A stretch of 64,000 nucleotides of DNA, taken from positions 2,768,487 to 2,832,486 of the forward strand of contig NZ_LR733293.1 in the NCBI RefSeq assembly GCF_902506095.1, read 5' to 3'. The DNA is from Arthrobacter sp. 9AX. GTDB lineage: Bacteria; Actinomycetota; Actinomycetes; Actinomycetales; Micrococcaceae. A program made the translations under genes and the position numbers. Below the pieces are notes generated by a model, which was given only the letters and a program-made list of their open reading frames with translations, made no database searches and had not been told where the DNA came from. Positions 17,617-25,867 of the stretch are shown piece after piece (positions within the stretch are counted from its first letter, which is position 1; each line of letters begins with the position of its first letter).

Positions 17617-18723
17617 ATGGAAGCCGTCTTCCTGATCATTCTGCTCGCTGTTCTGGTGGGTGTTGTGTGGTGGAGGCTGAACGCCAGGAAGTCCGCCGAT
17701 GCCGGCCGGGCCGCCGGCCAACCTGAAGGGACCCGCAGCACCTCGGGAACCCGGGCCGACGGTGCTCTTTCCGGGGGCAGCGCTGCAGCGTCCGCCGAGG
17801 CTGCCGGCACGTCCGGCATAGCCAGCGCGGCAGGCTTCGGCCGCCCGGCAGAACCGGCGGCGCCCACCACGGCCGATGAGCCGGCGGAAACAGCCGCCCG
17901 GGCAACCGCTGACGCTGCTGCCGCTGGGGCGGAGCGCGGAAGCGAAGGACCGCACGCACCCGGCACGGCAGGGGCCGCGGGCAGCCCGGAAGCTGCCGCC
18001 CGGACGGACCACCGGGTGCAGGACGACGCTGAATGGGAGACCCAGTGGTCTGAAGCCTCGGGCGCAGCCCCCTCCCCTGAAGGCGCGGCCCATCGCGACA
18101 GCGCGACGCTTCGTGAAGGAGCAGCGCTTCGGGAAGGAGCGGCGCACCAGGATGATGCCGGGGGCGCCCCGCAGCCGGTGGTTCACCACCCCGAGTACAC
18201 CGCGCCGCAGGCACCTACCCTCCCGGGGGCCGAAACGGCCGCCTTGGAGGAACCGGAGGACAAGCGGACCGAAGCCACGGCGTCCCCGGCCGTGGCCGGC
18301 GGCGCAGGCATAGCCCTCCCCACCGACGCCGCGGCAGCGGAAACACAGGACCGGACGCAATCCTCTGCTCTGGTGGAAACGGGAGCGGACAGGACAGAGG
18401 GCCAGGCCCCTGCGGCGATGTCGGCACAAACGCGGCCGGTTAACACGGAGATGGCACCGGCGGTACAGGCACCAACGGAACAGGGATCCACGGAATCGAC
18501 CGGGCACTTGGCCGCCGAAGAGCCCTATGGTGCGGGCTCGGCGTCGGCAGCTGCTGATGGCAGCGGGCCGGCCGATTACACCGTGAAGGGCGACGCCGGC
18601 GGAATGGTCTACTACGAGGAGGGACACGCTGAGTATGAGCAGGCCAGGGCCGACGTGTGGTTCGAGTCGCCCGCCCATGCCGAGGCTGCCGGGTTCAGGG
18701 CGCCGCGGCGGAGGCGGATCTAG
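17617..18723 (+). CDS. Membrane-anchored low-complexity protein with short C-terminal KG-A-W-F module
   Basis: 368 aa. The start at 17617 has GAAGGGA before it. An N-terminal helix (MEAVFLIILLAVLVGVVWW) is followed by about 300 residues of Ala/Gly/Glu/Thr/Pro-rich low complexity without hydrophobic segments, including short repeats such as LREGAALREGAA near residue 165. The last 45 residues are different: YTVKGDAGGMVYYEEGHAEY, then ADVWFESPAHAEAAGF. I recognise this as a short module found at the ends of other actinobacterial proteins, where it reads KGNADSM-Y-H...AEVWF...AEAAGF. Function unknown. The next gene overlaps its end by 89 bp. Confidence 0.75.
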   Translation: MEAVFLIILLAVLVGVVWWRLNARKSADAGRAAGQPEGTRSTSGTRADGALSGGSAAASAEAAGTSGIASAAGFGRPAEPAAPTTADEPAETAARATADAAAAGAERGSEGPHAPGTAGAAGSPEAAARTDHRVQDDAEWETQWSEASGAAPSPEGAAHRDSATLREGAALREGAAHQDDAGGAPQPVVHHPEYTAPQAPTLPGAETAALEEPEDKRTEATASPAVAGGAGIALPTDAAAAETQDRTQSSALVETGADRTEGQAPAAMSAQTRPVNTEMAPAVQAPTEQGSTESTGHLAAEEPYGAGSASAAADGSGPADYTVKGDAGGMVYYEEGHAEYEQARADVWFESPAHAEAAGFRAPRRRRI

Positions 18724-19831
18724 CACAGCAGGTTTGCGTCGGCGGTTACCCCCGGGTGCATCCGCACTGGCCGCCGTTGCCGCCTGCGCCGCCCTTTTCC
18801 TGGCTTCCTGCACGGGCCACCCCGACGAAACTCCCACGGGAAGCAGTCCGTCCCTGAGCGCATCCTCGGATCCGGCGCCGGGAACGCCGCAGCGCCTGGA
18901 TCTTCAGCTGAACATCCCTTGGGCCGCGGTATTCCTGCCGGATGGTACGGCGGTCATCTCGGAGCGCGACACGGCCCTGCTCAAATCATTCCGGGCCGGT
19001 GCTGCCAGGGAACTGGGTGCAGTGCCCGGCGTGGTTCCCGGCGGCGAAGGCGGCCTGCTGGGGTTGGCTCTCTCCCCCGGGTTCGCCACCGACCGGTACC
19101 TCTACGCCTACTTCACCTCCGCATCCGACAACAGGATTGCACGCCTCCAACTGGCGGCGTCCGGTGACGGCACGCTCTCGCTGGGAGAGCCGGAGGTGAT
19201 CTTTACCGGGATTCCCAAAGCCTCCACGCACAACGGCGGCCGGATCCGTTTCGGCCCGGATGGCTTCCTGTACGTCGGAACCGGGGACTCCCAGCGCAGG
19301 GAGCAGCCGCAGGATCCCGAGGCGCTGGGCGGTAAGATCCTTCGCCTGACAGCCGACGGCGATCCCGCCCCTGGCAATCCATTCGGCAACGCCGTCTACA
19401 GCCTGGGACACAGGAACGTCCAGGGACTGGCGTGGGACGGTGACGGGCGGTTGTGGGCCAGCGAATTCGGGCCCGATGTCAATGACGAACTGAACCTGAT
19501 TGTGCCCGGCGGAAATTACGGCTGGCCAGCCGTCACCGGCGCCCCGCACCGAACGGAGTTCCGCGACGCAAAAGTCGTTTGGCCGGCAACCAGCGAATCC
19601 TCTCCCAGCGGCCTGGAAATTGTGGGCTCCACGGCTTACCTGGGCGCCCTGCGCGGCCAGCGGATGTGGACAGTGCCACTGGCAGGCGAGGAAGCCGGCA
19701 CTCCTGTGGCCTATTTCACACGGGAGTTCGGGCGGATCCGGGACGTGATCCACACGCCCGACGGCGGTTTTTGGCTGCTGACAAACAATGAAAACCCCGA
19801 CTTTGTGCTGGTTTTGCCCCCTCCAGGCTGA
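18635..19831 (+). CDS. PQQ-dependent sugar dehydrogenase-family lipoprotein
   Basis: 398 aa. A six-bladed propeller of the glucose/sorbosone dehydrogenase family, with IPWAAVFLPDGTAVISERD near residue 90, GGLLGLALSPGF, THNGGRIRFGPDGFLYVGTG, and GHRNVQGLAWDGDGRLW then FGPDVNDELNLIVPGGNYGWP. A lipobox is seen in LFLASC near residue 55, so it is exported and lipid-anchored. It presumably oxidises a sugar outside the membrane using PQQ; no pqq genes are in the window. The start overlaps the upstream gene by 89 bp, and GGAGGG lies 11 nt before it. A second ATG at 18677 is possible but has no SD. Confidence 0.87.
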   Translation: MSRPGPTCGSSRPPMPRLPGSGRRGGGGSSTAGLRRRLPPGASALAAVAACAALFLASCTGHPDETPTGSSPSLSASSDPAPGTPQRLDLQLNIPWAAVFLPDGTAVISERDTALLKSFRAGAARELGAVPGVVPGGEGGLLGLALSPGFATDRYLYAYFTSASDNRIARLQLAASGDGTLSLGEPEVIFTGIPKASTHNGGRIRFGPDGFLYVGTGDSQRREQPQDPEALGGKILRLTADGDPAPGNPFGNAVYSLGHRNVQGLAWDGDGRLWASEFGPDVNDELNLIVPGGNYGWPAVTGAPHRTEFRDAKVVWPATSESSPSGLEIVGSTAYLGALRGQRMWTVPLAGEEAGTPVAYFTREFGRIRDVIHTPDGGFWLLTNNENPDFVLVLPPPG

Positions 19832-19947
19832 CCAGCACCCTGCCCGGCGCCCTCGATTTCACATGCATCAAAAGTTCGTGTAGAGTTTCATGTCGTTGCG
19901 GAGATCAACGGGGAAAGAAAAAGCCCCAAACGATCGAAACAAAAGAT

Positions 19948-20023
19948 GCACCTCTAGCTCAATTGGCAGAGCAATTGACTCTTAATCAATGGGTTCCGGG
20001 TTCAAGTCCCGGGGGGTGCACCA
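19948..20023 (+). tRNA. tRNA-Lys (CTT anticodon)
   Basis: A 76-nt cloverleaf including encoded CCA. The acceptor stem GCACCTC pairs with GGGGTGC, with one G-U. The anticodon arm is ATTGA-CTCTTAA-TCAAT with CTT at 19981-19983, and the T arm contains GGTTCAAGTCC. A strong terminator follows directly. Confidence 0.97.
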
Positions 20024-20028
20024 CTGGG

Positions 20029-20077
20029 AAAACAGCCTCCGGCTTGCGGAAACGCAAACCGGGGGCTGTTTTGTTTT
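20029..20077 (+). terminator. Terminator of tRNA-Lys
   Basis: The stem AAAACAGCC...CCGG and TTGCG pairs through a GAAA loop with CGCAA, CCGG and GGCTGTTTT, followed by GTTTT. Confidence 0.85.
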
Positions 20078-20284
20078 GCCCGTGTAGTAAAAGGTGACTG
20101 GCTGGGTTGAATTGCTGGGCTCGACGGCGGTGCTGCCGCCAATCGTGAGCGCGCGTTCGTTTTGCGGCGGCCACAAGTGAGTGCGCGTCACAGGGGGCCG
20201 CACGAAAAAATAAAGCGTGACCACAGCCGGAAGCTGGGATCACGCCTGGGCCGGCTGTGCCGGCAGATATGGCTTTTGCGGCCT

Positions 20285-20752
20285 TTACGGGGTCATGGAC
20301 GGGTTCTCTACCAGCGCCGCTGTAGTGGACGATCCGAACTGGCTTGCAAGTTCCCGGACAACGGCTTTGAGTTCCTGGCGGAGGACGTCCGGATCGACGG
20401 TGGCGGCTGCCAGGACAGTGCGTTCCATTTCGACGGCGGCGGCAACGGCTTCCTTGCCCCGCTCCGTCAGGGACACCACGTGGCTCCTGCGGTCGGAGGT
20501 GCTGCGGACCCGCGCGATGTGGCCGTGGGCCTCAAGCCTGCTCAGGGTCTTGCCCATGGTCTGGGCCTGCACGCGCACATATTGGGCCAGCTGCGCCTGG
20601 GTCATGGGGCCTTGCGCGTTGAGAACCTCAATGGCAATAACACCGGCATGGGTGAGACCGATGGCGCCGAGTTTTTCGTTCCAGGAATGTTCGACGAGGC
20701 GCGCAGCGGTGGACAAGAGGCGCCCAGTGGGCCATTGATCCATATCAGGCAT
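20285..20752 (-). CDS. MarR-family transcriptional regulator
   Basis: 155 aa winged-helix protein with GPMTQAQLAQYVRVQAQTMGKTLSRLEAHGHI as the helix-turn-helix (residues about 45-76) and RVRSTSDRRSHVVSLTERG as the wing. The start is set at 20752 because TATACT lies exactly 7 nt before this ATG (20760-20765), the leaderless pattern seen for other genes here; an ATG three codons downstream is the alternative. It is divergent from the peroxiredoxin gene with 87 bp between starts, so it may regulate that gene as well as itself. The ligand is unknown. Confidence 0.88.
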   Translation of the reverse strand: MPDMDQWPTGRLLSTAARLVEHSWNEKLGAIGLTHAGVIAIEVLNAQGPMTQAQLAQYVRVQAQTMGKTLSRLEAHGHIARVRSTSDRRSHVVSLTERGKEAVAAAVEMERTVLAAATVDPDVLRQELKAVVRELASQFGSSTTAALVENPSMTP

Positions 20753-20839
20753 AGCAGCAAGTATAGCCAAGTGTCGATTAGCACTGCTCCGGGCTGCTTA
20801 CTAGGCTGGTGTGTCCCGCCCGCAACAAGGAGAAAAACA

Positions 20840-21313
20840 ATGGCTGACAGACTCGTAACAGGTGACAAAGCACCGGGCTTCACCCTGAAGGATTCGACCG
20901 GCAAGGACGTCAGCCTGGCGGCGCGGCCGGGCCGCAGCACCATCGTCTACTTCTACCCGGCTGCCGCAACGCCGGGCTGCACCAAGGAAGCCTGTGACTT
21001 CCGGGACAACCTGGCCTCACTGCAATCGGCGGGCTACGACATCCTGGGCATCTCCCCCGACCCGGTGGAAAAGCTCGCAAAATTTGCCGCCACCGAGGAA
21101 CTCACCTTCCCACTGCTCTCGGACGGGGACCATGCAGTGGCCGAGGCCTACGGCGCCTGGGGTGAGAAGAAAAACTACGGCAAAACATACGAAGGCCTCA
21201 TCCGGTCGACCATTGTGGTGGACCCCGAGGGCAAAGTGACCCTGGCCCAGTACAACGTCCGCGCCACCGGCCATGTGGCCAAGCTTCGCCGGGACCTGAA
21301 GCTGGACGCCTGA
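20840..21313 (+). CDS. bcp: Thioredoxin-dependent thiol peroxidase (Bcp/PrxQ)
   Basis: 157 aa peroxiredoxin reducing H2O2 and organic peroxides. The peroxidatic Cys is in ATPGCTKEACDFRDN near residue 46; the second Cys five residues later is the usual resolving Cys of PrxQ proteins. KLAKFAATEELTFPLLSDGDHAVAEAYGAWGEK is the typical core. AAGGAGA lies 7 nt before the start. TAGGCT about 30 nt upstream is a probable -10. It is divergent from a MarR regulator, which fits peroxide control but does not prove it. Confidence 0.95.
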   Translation: MADRLVTGDKAPGFTLKDSTGKDVSLAARPGRSTIVYFYPAAATPGCTKEACDFRDNLASLQSAGYDILGISPDPVEKLAKFAATEELTFPLLSDGDHAVAEAYGAWGEKKNYGKTYEGLIRSTIVVDPEGKVTLAQYNVRATGHVAKLRRDLKLDA

Positions 21314-21426
21314 CCCGTCCCCCGGACACAGGTCCCGCCTGGGCGACGCTACAATGAATACTGGCATCCGCCGTCGTACGTTTTAAGCCCTGAATCAGGT
21401 GCCTGACGCACAGTGCGGACAGCCAC

Positions 21427-21508
21427 GCGCGAGTGGTGAAATTGGCAGACACGCAGGATTTAGGTTCCTGTGCCTTCGGGCGTGGGGGTTCAAGTCCCCC
21501 CTTGCGCA
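21427..21508 (+). tRNA. tRNA-Leu (TAG anticodon)
   Basis: An 82-nt class II tRNA. The acceptor GCGCGAG pairs with CTTGCGC. The anticodon arm CAGGA-TTTAGGT-TCCTG has TAG at its centre, followed by a short variable arm and the T arm GGGGGTTCAAGTCCCCC. CCA is not encoded. Confidence 0.96.
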
Positions 21509-21517
21509 CTCAACGGC

Positions 21518-21556
21518 AAAAGATCCTCCGGCCCAGGCCGGGGGATCTTTTTTATT
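21518..21556 (+). terminator. Terminator of tRNA-Leu
   Basis: AAAAGATCC-CCGGCC pairs with GGCCGG-GGATCTTTT around a 2-nt loop; a run of six T ends it. Confidence 0.85.
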
Positions 21557-21706
21557 TCCTCCTTGAATCTGACCCATCCGCATTCCGGCACCGGCCGAAT
21601 ACCCAGTGAGACACCAGCCAAGGGCAGGTGCCCACCAGCCAGAAGAAACAGCGCCGCGGTCATCCGTCCACGGCCAGGCGAAAATGTTCAACCAAGGAGA
21701 ACCGAA

Positions 21707-22381
21707 ATGCAGACCATCAAGCGCACCTCTCTCAGCGTCGCCGGCGTTGCAGCTGTAGCTCTGCTCAGCCTGACAGCATGCGGCGGCTCAGCCGGCACCT
21801 CAAGCTCCTCCGCAACGGCCGCGGCGCCCTCCGCCACCAGCATGGCCCCGTCCCCGTCGGCGAGTTCCTCCGCCAAAACCATGGATCCGGCCGCCAACCT
21901 GGTTGGCCCCGGCTGCGCCGCCTACGCCCAGCAGGTCCCCACGGGCGCAGGCTCCGTGGAAGGCATGGCACTGGACCCCGTTGCTGTGGCAGCGTCCAAC
22001 AACCCCATCCTGACCACCCTCACCGCCGCGGTCTCGGGCAAGCTGAACCCGAAGGTGGACCTGGTGGACACCCTCAACGGCGGAGAATTCACCGTCTTCG
22101 CACCGGTGGACGACGCCTTTGCGAAGATCGATCCGGCCACCATCGAAACCCTGAAGACCGATGATGCCCTCCTGAGCAAGATCCTGACCTACCACGTTGT
22201 TCCCGGCCAGATCACCCCTGACAAGATCGCCGGCACCCACGCCACGGTCCAGGGCGGCTCTGTCACCGTCACCGGCAGCGGCGACGCCCTGAAGGTGGAT
22301 GATGCCAACGTGATTTGCGGCGGCGTCAAGACCAAGAACGCAACGGTCTACCTCATCGACTCAGTGCTGATGCCCAAGTAA
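21707..22381 (+). CDS. Fasciclin-domain lipoprotein
   Basis: 224 aa. AAGGAGA precedes the ATG. The lipobox is LLSLTACGG with Cys at about residue 24; a Ser/Ala/Thr-rich linker runs to about residue 65. The fasciclin (FAS1) domain follows: [55 protein letters not shown] and a final [17 protein letters not shown]1 proteins of this size (relatives of mycobacterial MPT70/MPT83) are surface proteins with adhesion roles; the ligand is unknown. A terminator follows, so it is a single-gene unit. Confidence 0.93.
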   Translation: MQTIKRTSLSVAGVAAVALLSLTACGGSAGTSSSSATAAAPSATSMAPSPSASSSAKTMDPAANLVGPGCAAYAQQVPTGAGSVEGMALDPVAVAASNNPILTTLTAAVSGKLNPKVDLVDTLNGGEFTVFAPVDDAFAKIDPATIETLKTDDALLSKILTYHVVPGQITPDKIAGTHATVQGGSVTVTGSGDALKVDDANVICGGVKTKNATVYLIDSVLMPK

Positions 22382-22394
22382 TCGTGCACAGCTT

Positions 22395-22436
22395 GGCCGG
22401 GGCCTGTCCGCAAAGGACGGGCCCCGGCCTTCTTAA
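22395..22436 (+). terminator. Terminator of the fasciclin gene
   Basis: GGCCGGGGCCTGTCC pairs with GGACGGGCCCCGGCC with a 5-nt loop (one internal mismatch), followed by TTCTT. Confidence 0.75.
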
Positions 22437-22546
22437 TTGGCGTCCGCCTGTGCCGCGCGGGTACCGGAAACGGGAGTGCCGGGTCAACTAGACTTGGTCC
22501 CGGCCCGCAGTCGGCGGCGCCGGCAAGATCCCGAGGTGATAAACGA

Positions 22547-24217
22547 GTGCCCAGCAGTCCATCCCGGCGGACGGTCCTCACGACCGGCGCCGCCCTCCTG
22601 GCGCTGAGCGTCACCTCCTGCACGGCGAGCCCGGCCCCGTCGCCGTCGTCTGCTTCCCCTTCTCCGAGCACGACGACGGAACCCACCGCCGTCTTCAATT
22701 TCGGCACCGCAGTGCAGCCGCTGGGCCTGGACCCGGCTTTGTCCAGCGATGTTGAGTCCCAGCGCATCACGCGGCAGATCCTGGAAGGACTGGTGGGGGT
22801 GGATCAGACCACCGGCAAACCCACTCCGCTGCTGGCCACCGAGTGGACTGAATCGAACGAGGGCCGCTCCTACACCTTCAAGCTCCGCAGTGGTGTGACC
22901 TTCCACGACGGCACCCCGTTCAACGCCGATGCCGTGTGCACCAACTTCAACCGGTGGTTCGCGTTCTCGGAGGACCTGCGCCGGCAGGCGCCCGGCAGCT
23001 CCTTCAAAGGCGTGTTCAAGGCGCACTCGGACCAGCCGGAGCTGTCCATCTTCAAAAGCTGCACCGCGCTGGGACCCGATTCCGTACAGATCGACCTCAC
23101 CCAGCGCTTCACCGCATTCCTGCAGGCCCTGACCATGCCTGCCTTCGCCATCGCCTCGCCCGCTGCCCTGGCCGCGGGAAAGGCCGACGTCCTGGACCAG
23201 AACCGCGGCGGCCAGGCCATTTCCGCCTTCGGCGCCAATCCGGTGGGCACCGGGCCCTTCACGGTGAAGTCCTGGGACGAAGCCAGCGTCACCCTGGCCA
23301 GCAACGCCTCCTACTGGGGAGACCGCGGCCAGATCGCCACCATCAACTTCGTTGCGTACAACCACCCCCAGGCCCGCCTACAGGCGCTGCTGGACGGCAA
23401 GATCGACGGCTATGACGCCGTGACGGTGGGCAACTTCGATCAGCTGGTGAAGCGCGGCAAGCAGATCGTCCAGCGTGACCCGTTCTCGGTGATGTACCTG
23501 GGGATCAACCAGGGAATCCCCATCCTGCAGAACCAGAAAGTACGCCAGGCCATCGAACTGGCCATCGACAAAGAAACCCTCATCCGCAAGTTCTTCATTG
23601 ACAACACCGCTGTTGCCACCCAGTTCGTCCCTCCCAAGATCAGCGGGTTCAACAACAATGCCCCGGCCCTGGGACACGACCCCGCCAAGGCCAAGGAATA
23701 CCTCAAAGAGGCCGCGTACGCCGGGGAAGAACTGAGGTTCTACTACCCGCTGAACGTCACCCGGCCCTACCTCCCCACCCCGGAGAAGGTCTACGCCGAA
23801 ATCAGCCGGCAGCTCACCGCGGTGGGGTTCAACATCAGGCCTGTCCCGGTGGACTGGTCAGAGGGGTACCTGCAAAAGGTCCAGTCCCCCGGGGACCACG
23901 GGCTCCACCTGCTGGGCTGGAACGGCTCCTACGCGGACGCGGACAACTTTGTGGGCCCCCTCTTCGGCGAGAAGAACGGTGAGTTCGGGTACCAGGACCC
24001 GCAAGTCTTCTCGAAGATCAACAGGGCGCGCGGAATGCCGGAGGGCAAGGAACGCGATGAGCAATATCACACCATCAATGCCCAGATCGCAGCCACCATT
24101 CCCGCCGTTCCCATCGCCTTCCCCATCTCGGCGCTGGCCCTGTCAGACCGTGTGGTCAGCTACCCGGCGTCGCCTGTCTTAAACGAAGTTTTCACCAAAG
24201 TACAACTGAAGCCTTGA
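22547..24217 (+). CDS. ABC transporter substrate-binding protein, family 5 (oligopeptide type)
   Basis: 556 aa exported lipoprotein. A twin-arginine-like start (SRRTVLTTGAALLALSV) ends in the lipobox VTSCTAS. The mature protein has family 5 features: LDPALSSDVESQRITRQILEGLVG, SYTFKLRSGVTFHDGTPFNADAV and NQKVRQAIELAIDKETLI. It would bind peptides or similar solutes and hand them to a permease, but no permease or ATPase gene is adjacent, so it is an orphan. The start is GTG with GAGGTGA upstream. Confidence 0.92.
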   Translation: MPSSPSRRTVLTTGAALLALSVTSCTASPAPSPSSASPSPSTTTEPTAVFNFGTAVQPLGLDPALSSDVESQRITRQILEGLVGVDQTTGKPTPLLATEWTESNEGRSYTFKLRSGVTFHDGTPFNADAVCTNFNRWFAFSEDLRRQAPGSSFKGVFKAHSDQPELSIFKSCTALGPDSVQIDLTQRFTAFLQALTMPAFAIASPAALAAGKADVLDQNRGGQAISAFGANPVGTGPFTVKSWDEASVTLASNASYWGDRGQIATINFVAYNHPQARLQALLDGKIDGYDAVTVGNFDQLVKRGKQIVQRDPFSVMYLGINQGIPILQNQKVRQAIELAIDKETLIRKFFIDNTAVATQFVPPKISGFNNNAPALGHDPAKAKEYLKEAAYAGEELRFYYPLNVTRPYLPTPEKVYAEISRQLTAVGFNIRPVPVDWSEGYLQKVQSPGDHGLHLLGWNGSYADADNFVGPLFGEKNGEFGYQDPQVFSKINRARGMPEGKERDEQYHTINAQIAATIPAVPIAFPISALALSDRVVSYPASPVLNEVFTKVQLKP

Positions 24218-24296
24218 CGGGCCAGCCCAATTTCAGTAGTAGGGCTGCCCGGGGATATTCTGTGACAGCCAGAGCCGCTGCAATCGGAGACTGATC

Positions 24297-25799
24297 GTGA
24301 CCTTCATTTCCAAGACCCCACATGCCGACGTCGTCCTGATTGGCGGCGGCATCATGAGCGCCACGCTGGGGGCATTTCTCAAGCAGTTGGAGCCGGACTG
24401 GACCATCTCCATGTTCGAGCGGCTGGACGAGCCGGGACTGGAAAGCTCCGGTCCGTGGAACAACGCCGGAACCGGCCACGCCGCCCTCTGTGAACTCAAC
24501 TACTCCCCCGCAGCCAAAGACGGCTCCGTGGACCCAACCAAGGCGCTGCTGATCAATGAGCAGTTCCAGCTTTCCCGCCAGTTCTGGTCCCACCTGGTGG
24601 ACCAGTCCCTGATCGGTTCGCCCAAGGGCTTCATCAACACCGTGCCGCACATGAGCTTTGTGATCGGCGAGGAAAACACCCGGTTCCTGAAGAGCCGCTA
24701 CGAGGCCCTCAAGCCACATCCGCTGTTCCGGAGCATGGAATACTCCGAGGACCACGGCCAGATCGGCAAGTGGGCTCCGCTGATCGTCAAGGGCCGCGAC
24801 CCGCAGCAGCGGATCGCTGCCACCCGCGCCGCCGAGGGCACCGACGTGGACTTCGGGGCACTCACCCGCGAGCTGACCACTTACCTCGGGAACAACGGCG
24901 TCGAAATTAACTACGGCCACGATGTCACCGGCATCTCCCGGGCGTCCGACGGCGGCTGGAACCTTTCGCTGAAATACCCCAAGTCCGGCGAACACGGCAA
25001 GATCCACGCCAAGTTTGTTTTTGTGGGCGCCGGCGGCGGCGCCCTGCACCTGCTCCAGGCTTCCGGGATTCCGGAAAGCAAGGGCTACGGCGGCTTCCCC
25101 GTCTCAGGGCAGTTCTTCCGCTGCACTGACGAAACCCTGGCTGCGCAGCACAGTGCCAAGGTATACGGCCAGGCCTCAGTGGGTGCCCCGCCCATGTCCG
25201 TGCCGCACCTGGACACCCGGTACGTCAATGGCAAGCGTTCGCTGCTGTTCGGCCCGTATGCCGGGTTCTCCACCAACTTCCTCAAGAACGGCTCGTACCT
25301 GGACCTGCCGCTGTCCATCCGGCCGAGCAACATCATCCCCATGCTGGCGGTCGCCAAGGACAACATGGACCTGACCGCTTACTTGGTCAAGGAAGTTGCC
25401 AAAAAGCACGCGGACAAGGTGGAAGCCCTGCGGGAGTACTACCCGGAGGCAAAAGCGGGCGACTGGGAACTCATTACTGCCGGCCAGCGTGTACAGATCA
25501 TCAAGAAGGACCCGCAGAAGGGCGGCGTGCTTCAGTTCGGTACTGAGGTGATTGCCGGCCGTGACGGCTCCATCGGCGCGCTCCTGGGTGCGTCGCCCGG
25601 AGCCTCCACTGCAGTGCCCATCATGATCGAACTGCTCCGGAAGGCCTTCCCCAAGAACTTCAAGGGCTGGCAGGCCAAGCTCAAGGACATGATGCCCGGC
25701 TACGGCGTTAAGCTCGACGACAACCCGGAACTTGCCGCGGAGCTTGAGAAGGCGACCGCCAGGTCCCTCCAGCTGGAAAGCGTCACCGCCAACCACTGA
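24297..25799 (+). CDS. mqo: Malate:quinone oxidoreductase
   Basis: 500 aa FAD enzyme oxidising malate to oxaloacetate and passing electrons to menaquinone at the membrane. The dinucleotide-binding start is [51 protein letters not shown] and the C-terminal [17 protein letters not shown] are family hallmarks. Length is normal. The start is GTG with GGAGA upstream. A -10-like TANNNT is not at leaderless distance. It is co-directional with the upstream binding protein (79-bp gap), though a functional link is not expected. Confidence 0.96.
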   Translation: MTFISKTPHADVVLIGGGIMSATLGAFLKQLEPDWTISMFERLDEPGLESSGPWNNAGTGHAALCELNYSPAAKDGSVDPTKALLINEQFQLSRQFWSHLVDQSLIGSPKGFINTVPHMSFVIGEENTRFLKSRYEALKPHPLFRSMEYSEDHGQIGKWAPLIVKGRDPQQRIAATRAAEGTDVDFGALTRELTTYLGNNGVEINYGHDVTGISRASDGGWNLSLKYPKSGEHGKIHAKFVFVGAGGGALHLLQASGIPESKGYGGFPVSGQFFRCTDETLAAQHSAKVYGQASVGAPPMSVPHLDTRYVNGKRSLLFGPYAGFSTNFLKNGSYLDLPLSIRPSNIIPMLAVAKDNMDLTAYLVKEVAKKHADKVEALREYYPEAKAGDWELITAGQRVQIIKKDPQKGGVLQFGTEVIAGRDGSIGALLGASPGASTAVPIMIELLRKAFPKNFKGWQAKLKDMMPGYGVKLDDNPELAAELEKATARSLQLESVTANH

Positions 25800-25867
25800 C
25801 CCTGCGGGGCCGGTGGCCGGCTGCTTGGCCCGCAACAGTCAGTCACTACACCACAGGAGACCATGCG

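Noticed and set aside
19948..20284. Integration site of a mobile element at tRNA-Lys
   Set aside because: No integrase, no direct repeat of the tRNA 3' end, and the flanking genes are ordinary. The 260 bp after the tRNA hold only its terminator and unremarkable sequence.
22547..25799. Functional operon of the oligopeptide-binding protein with mqo
   Set aside because: They are co-directional with a 79-bp gap, but the functions are unrelated and nothing else links them.
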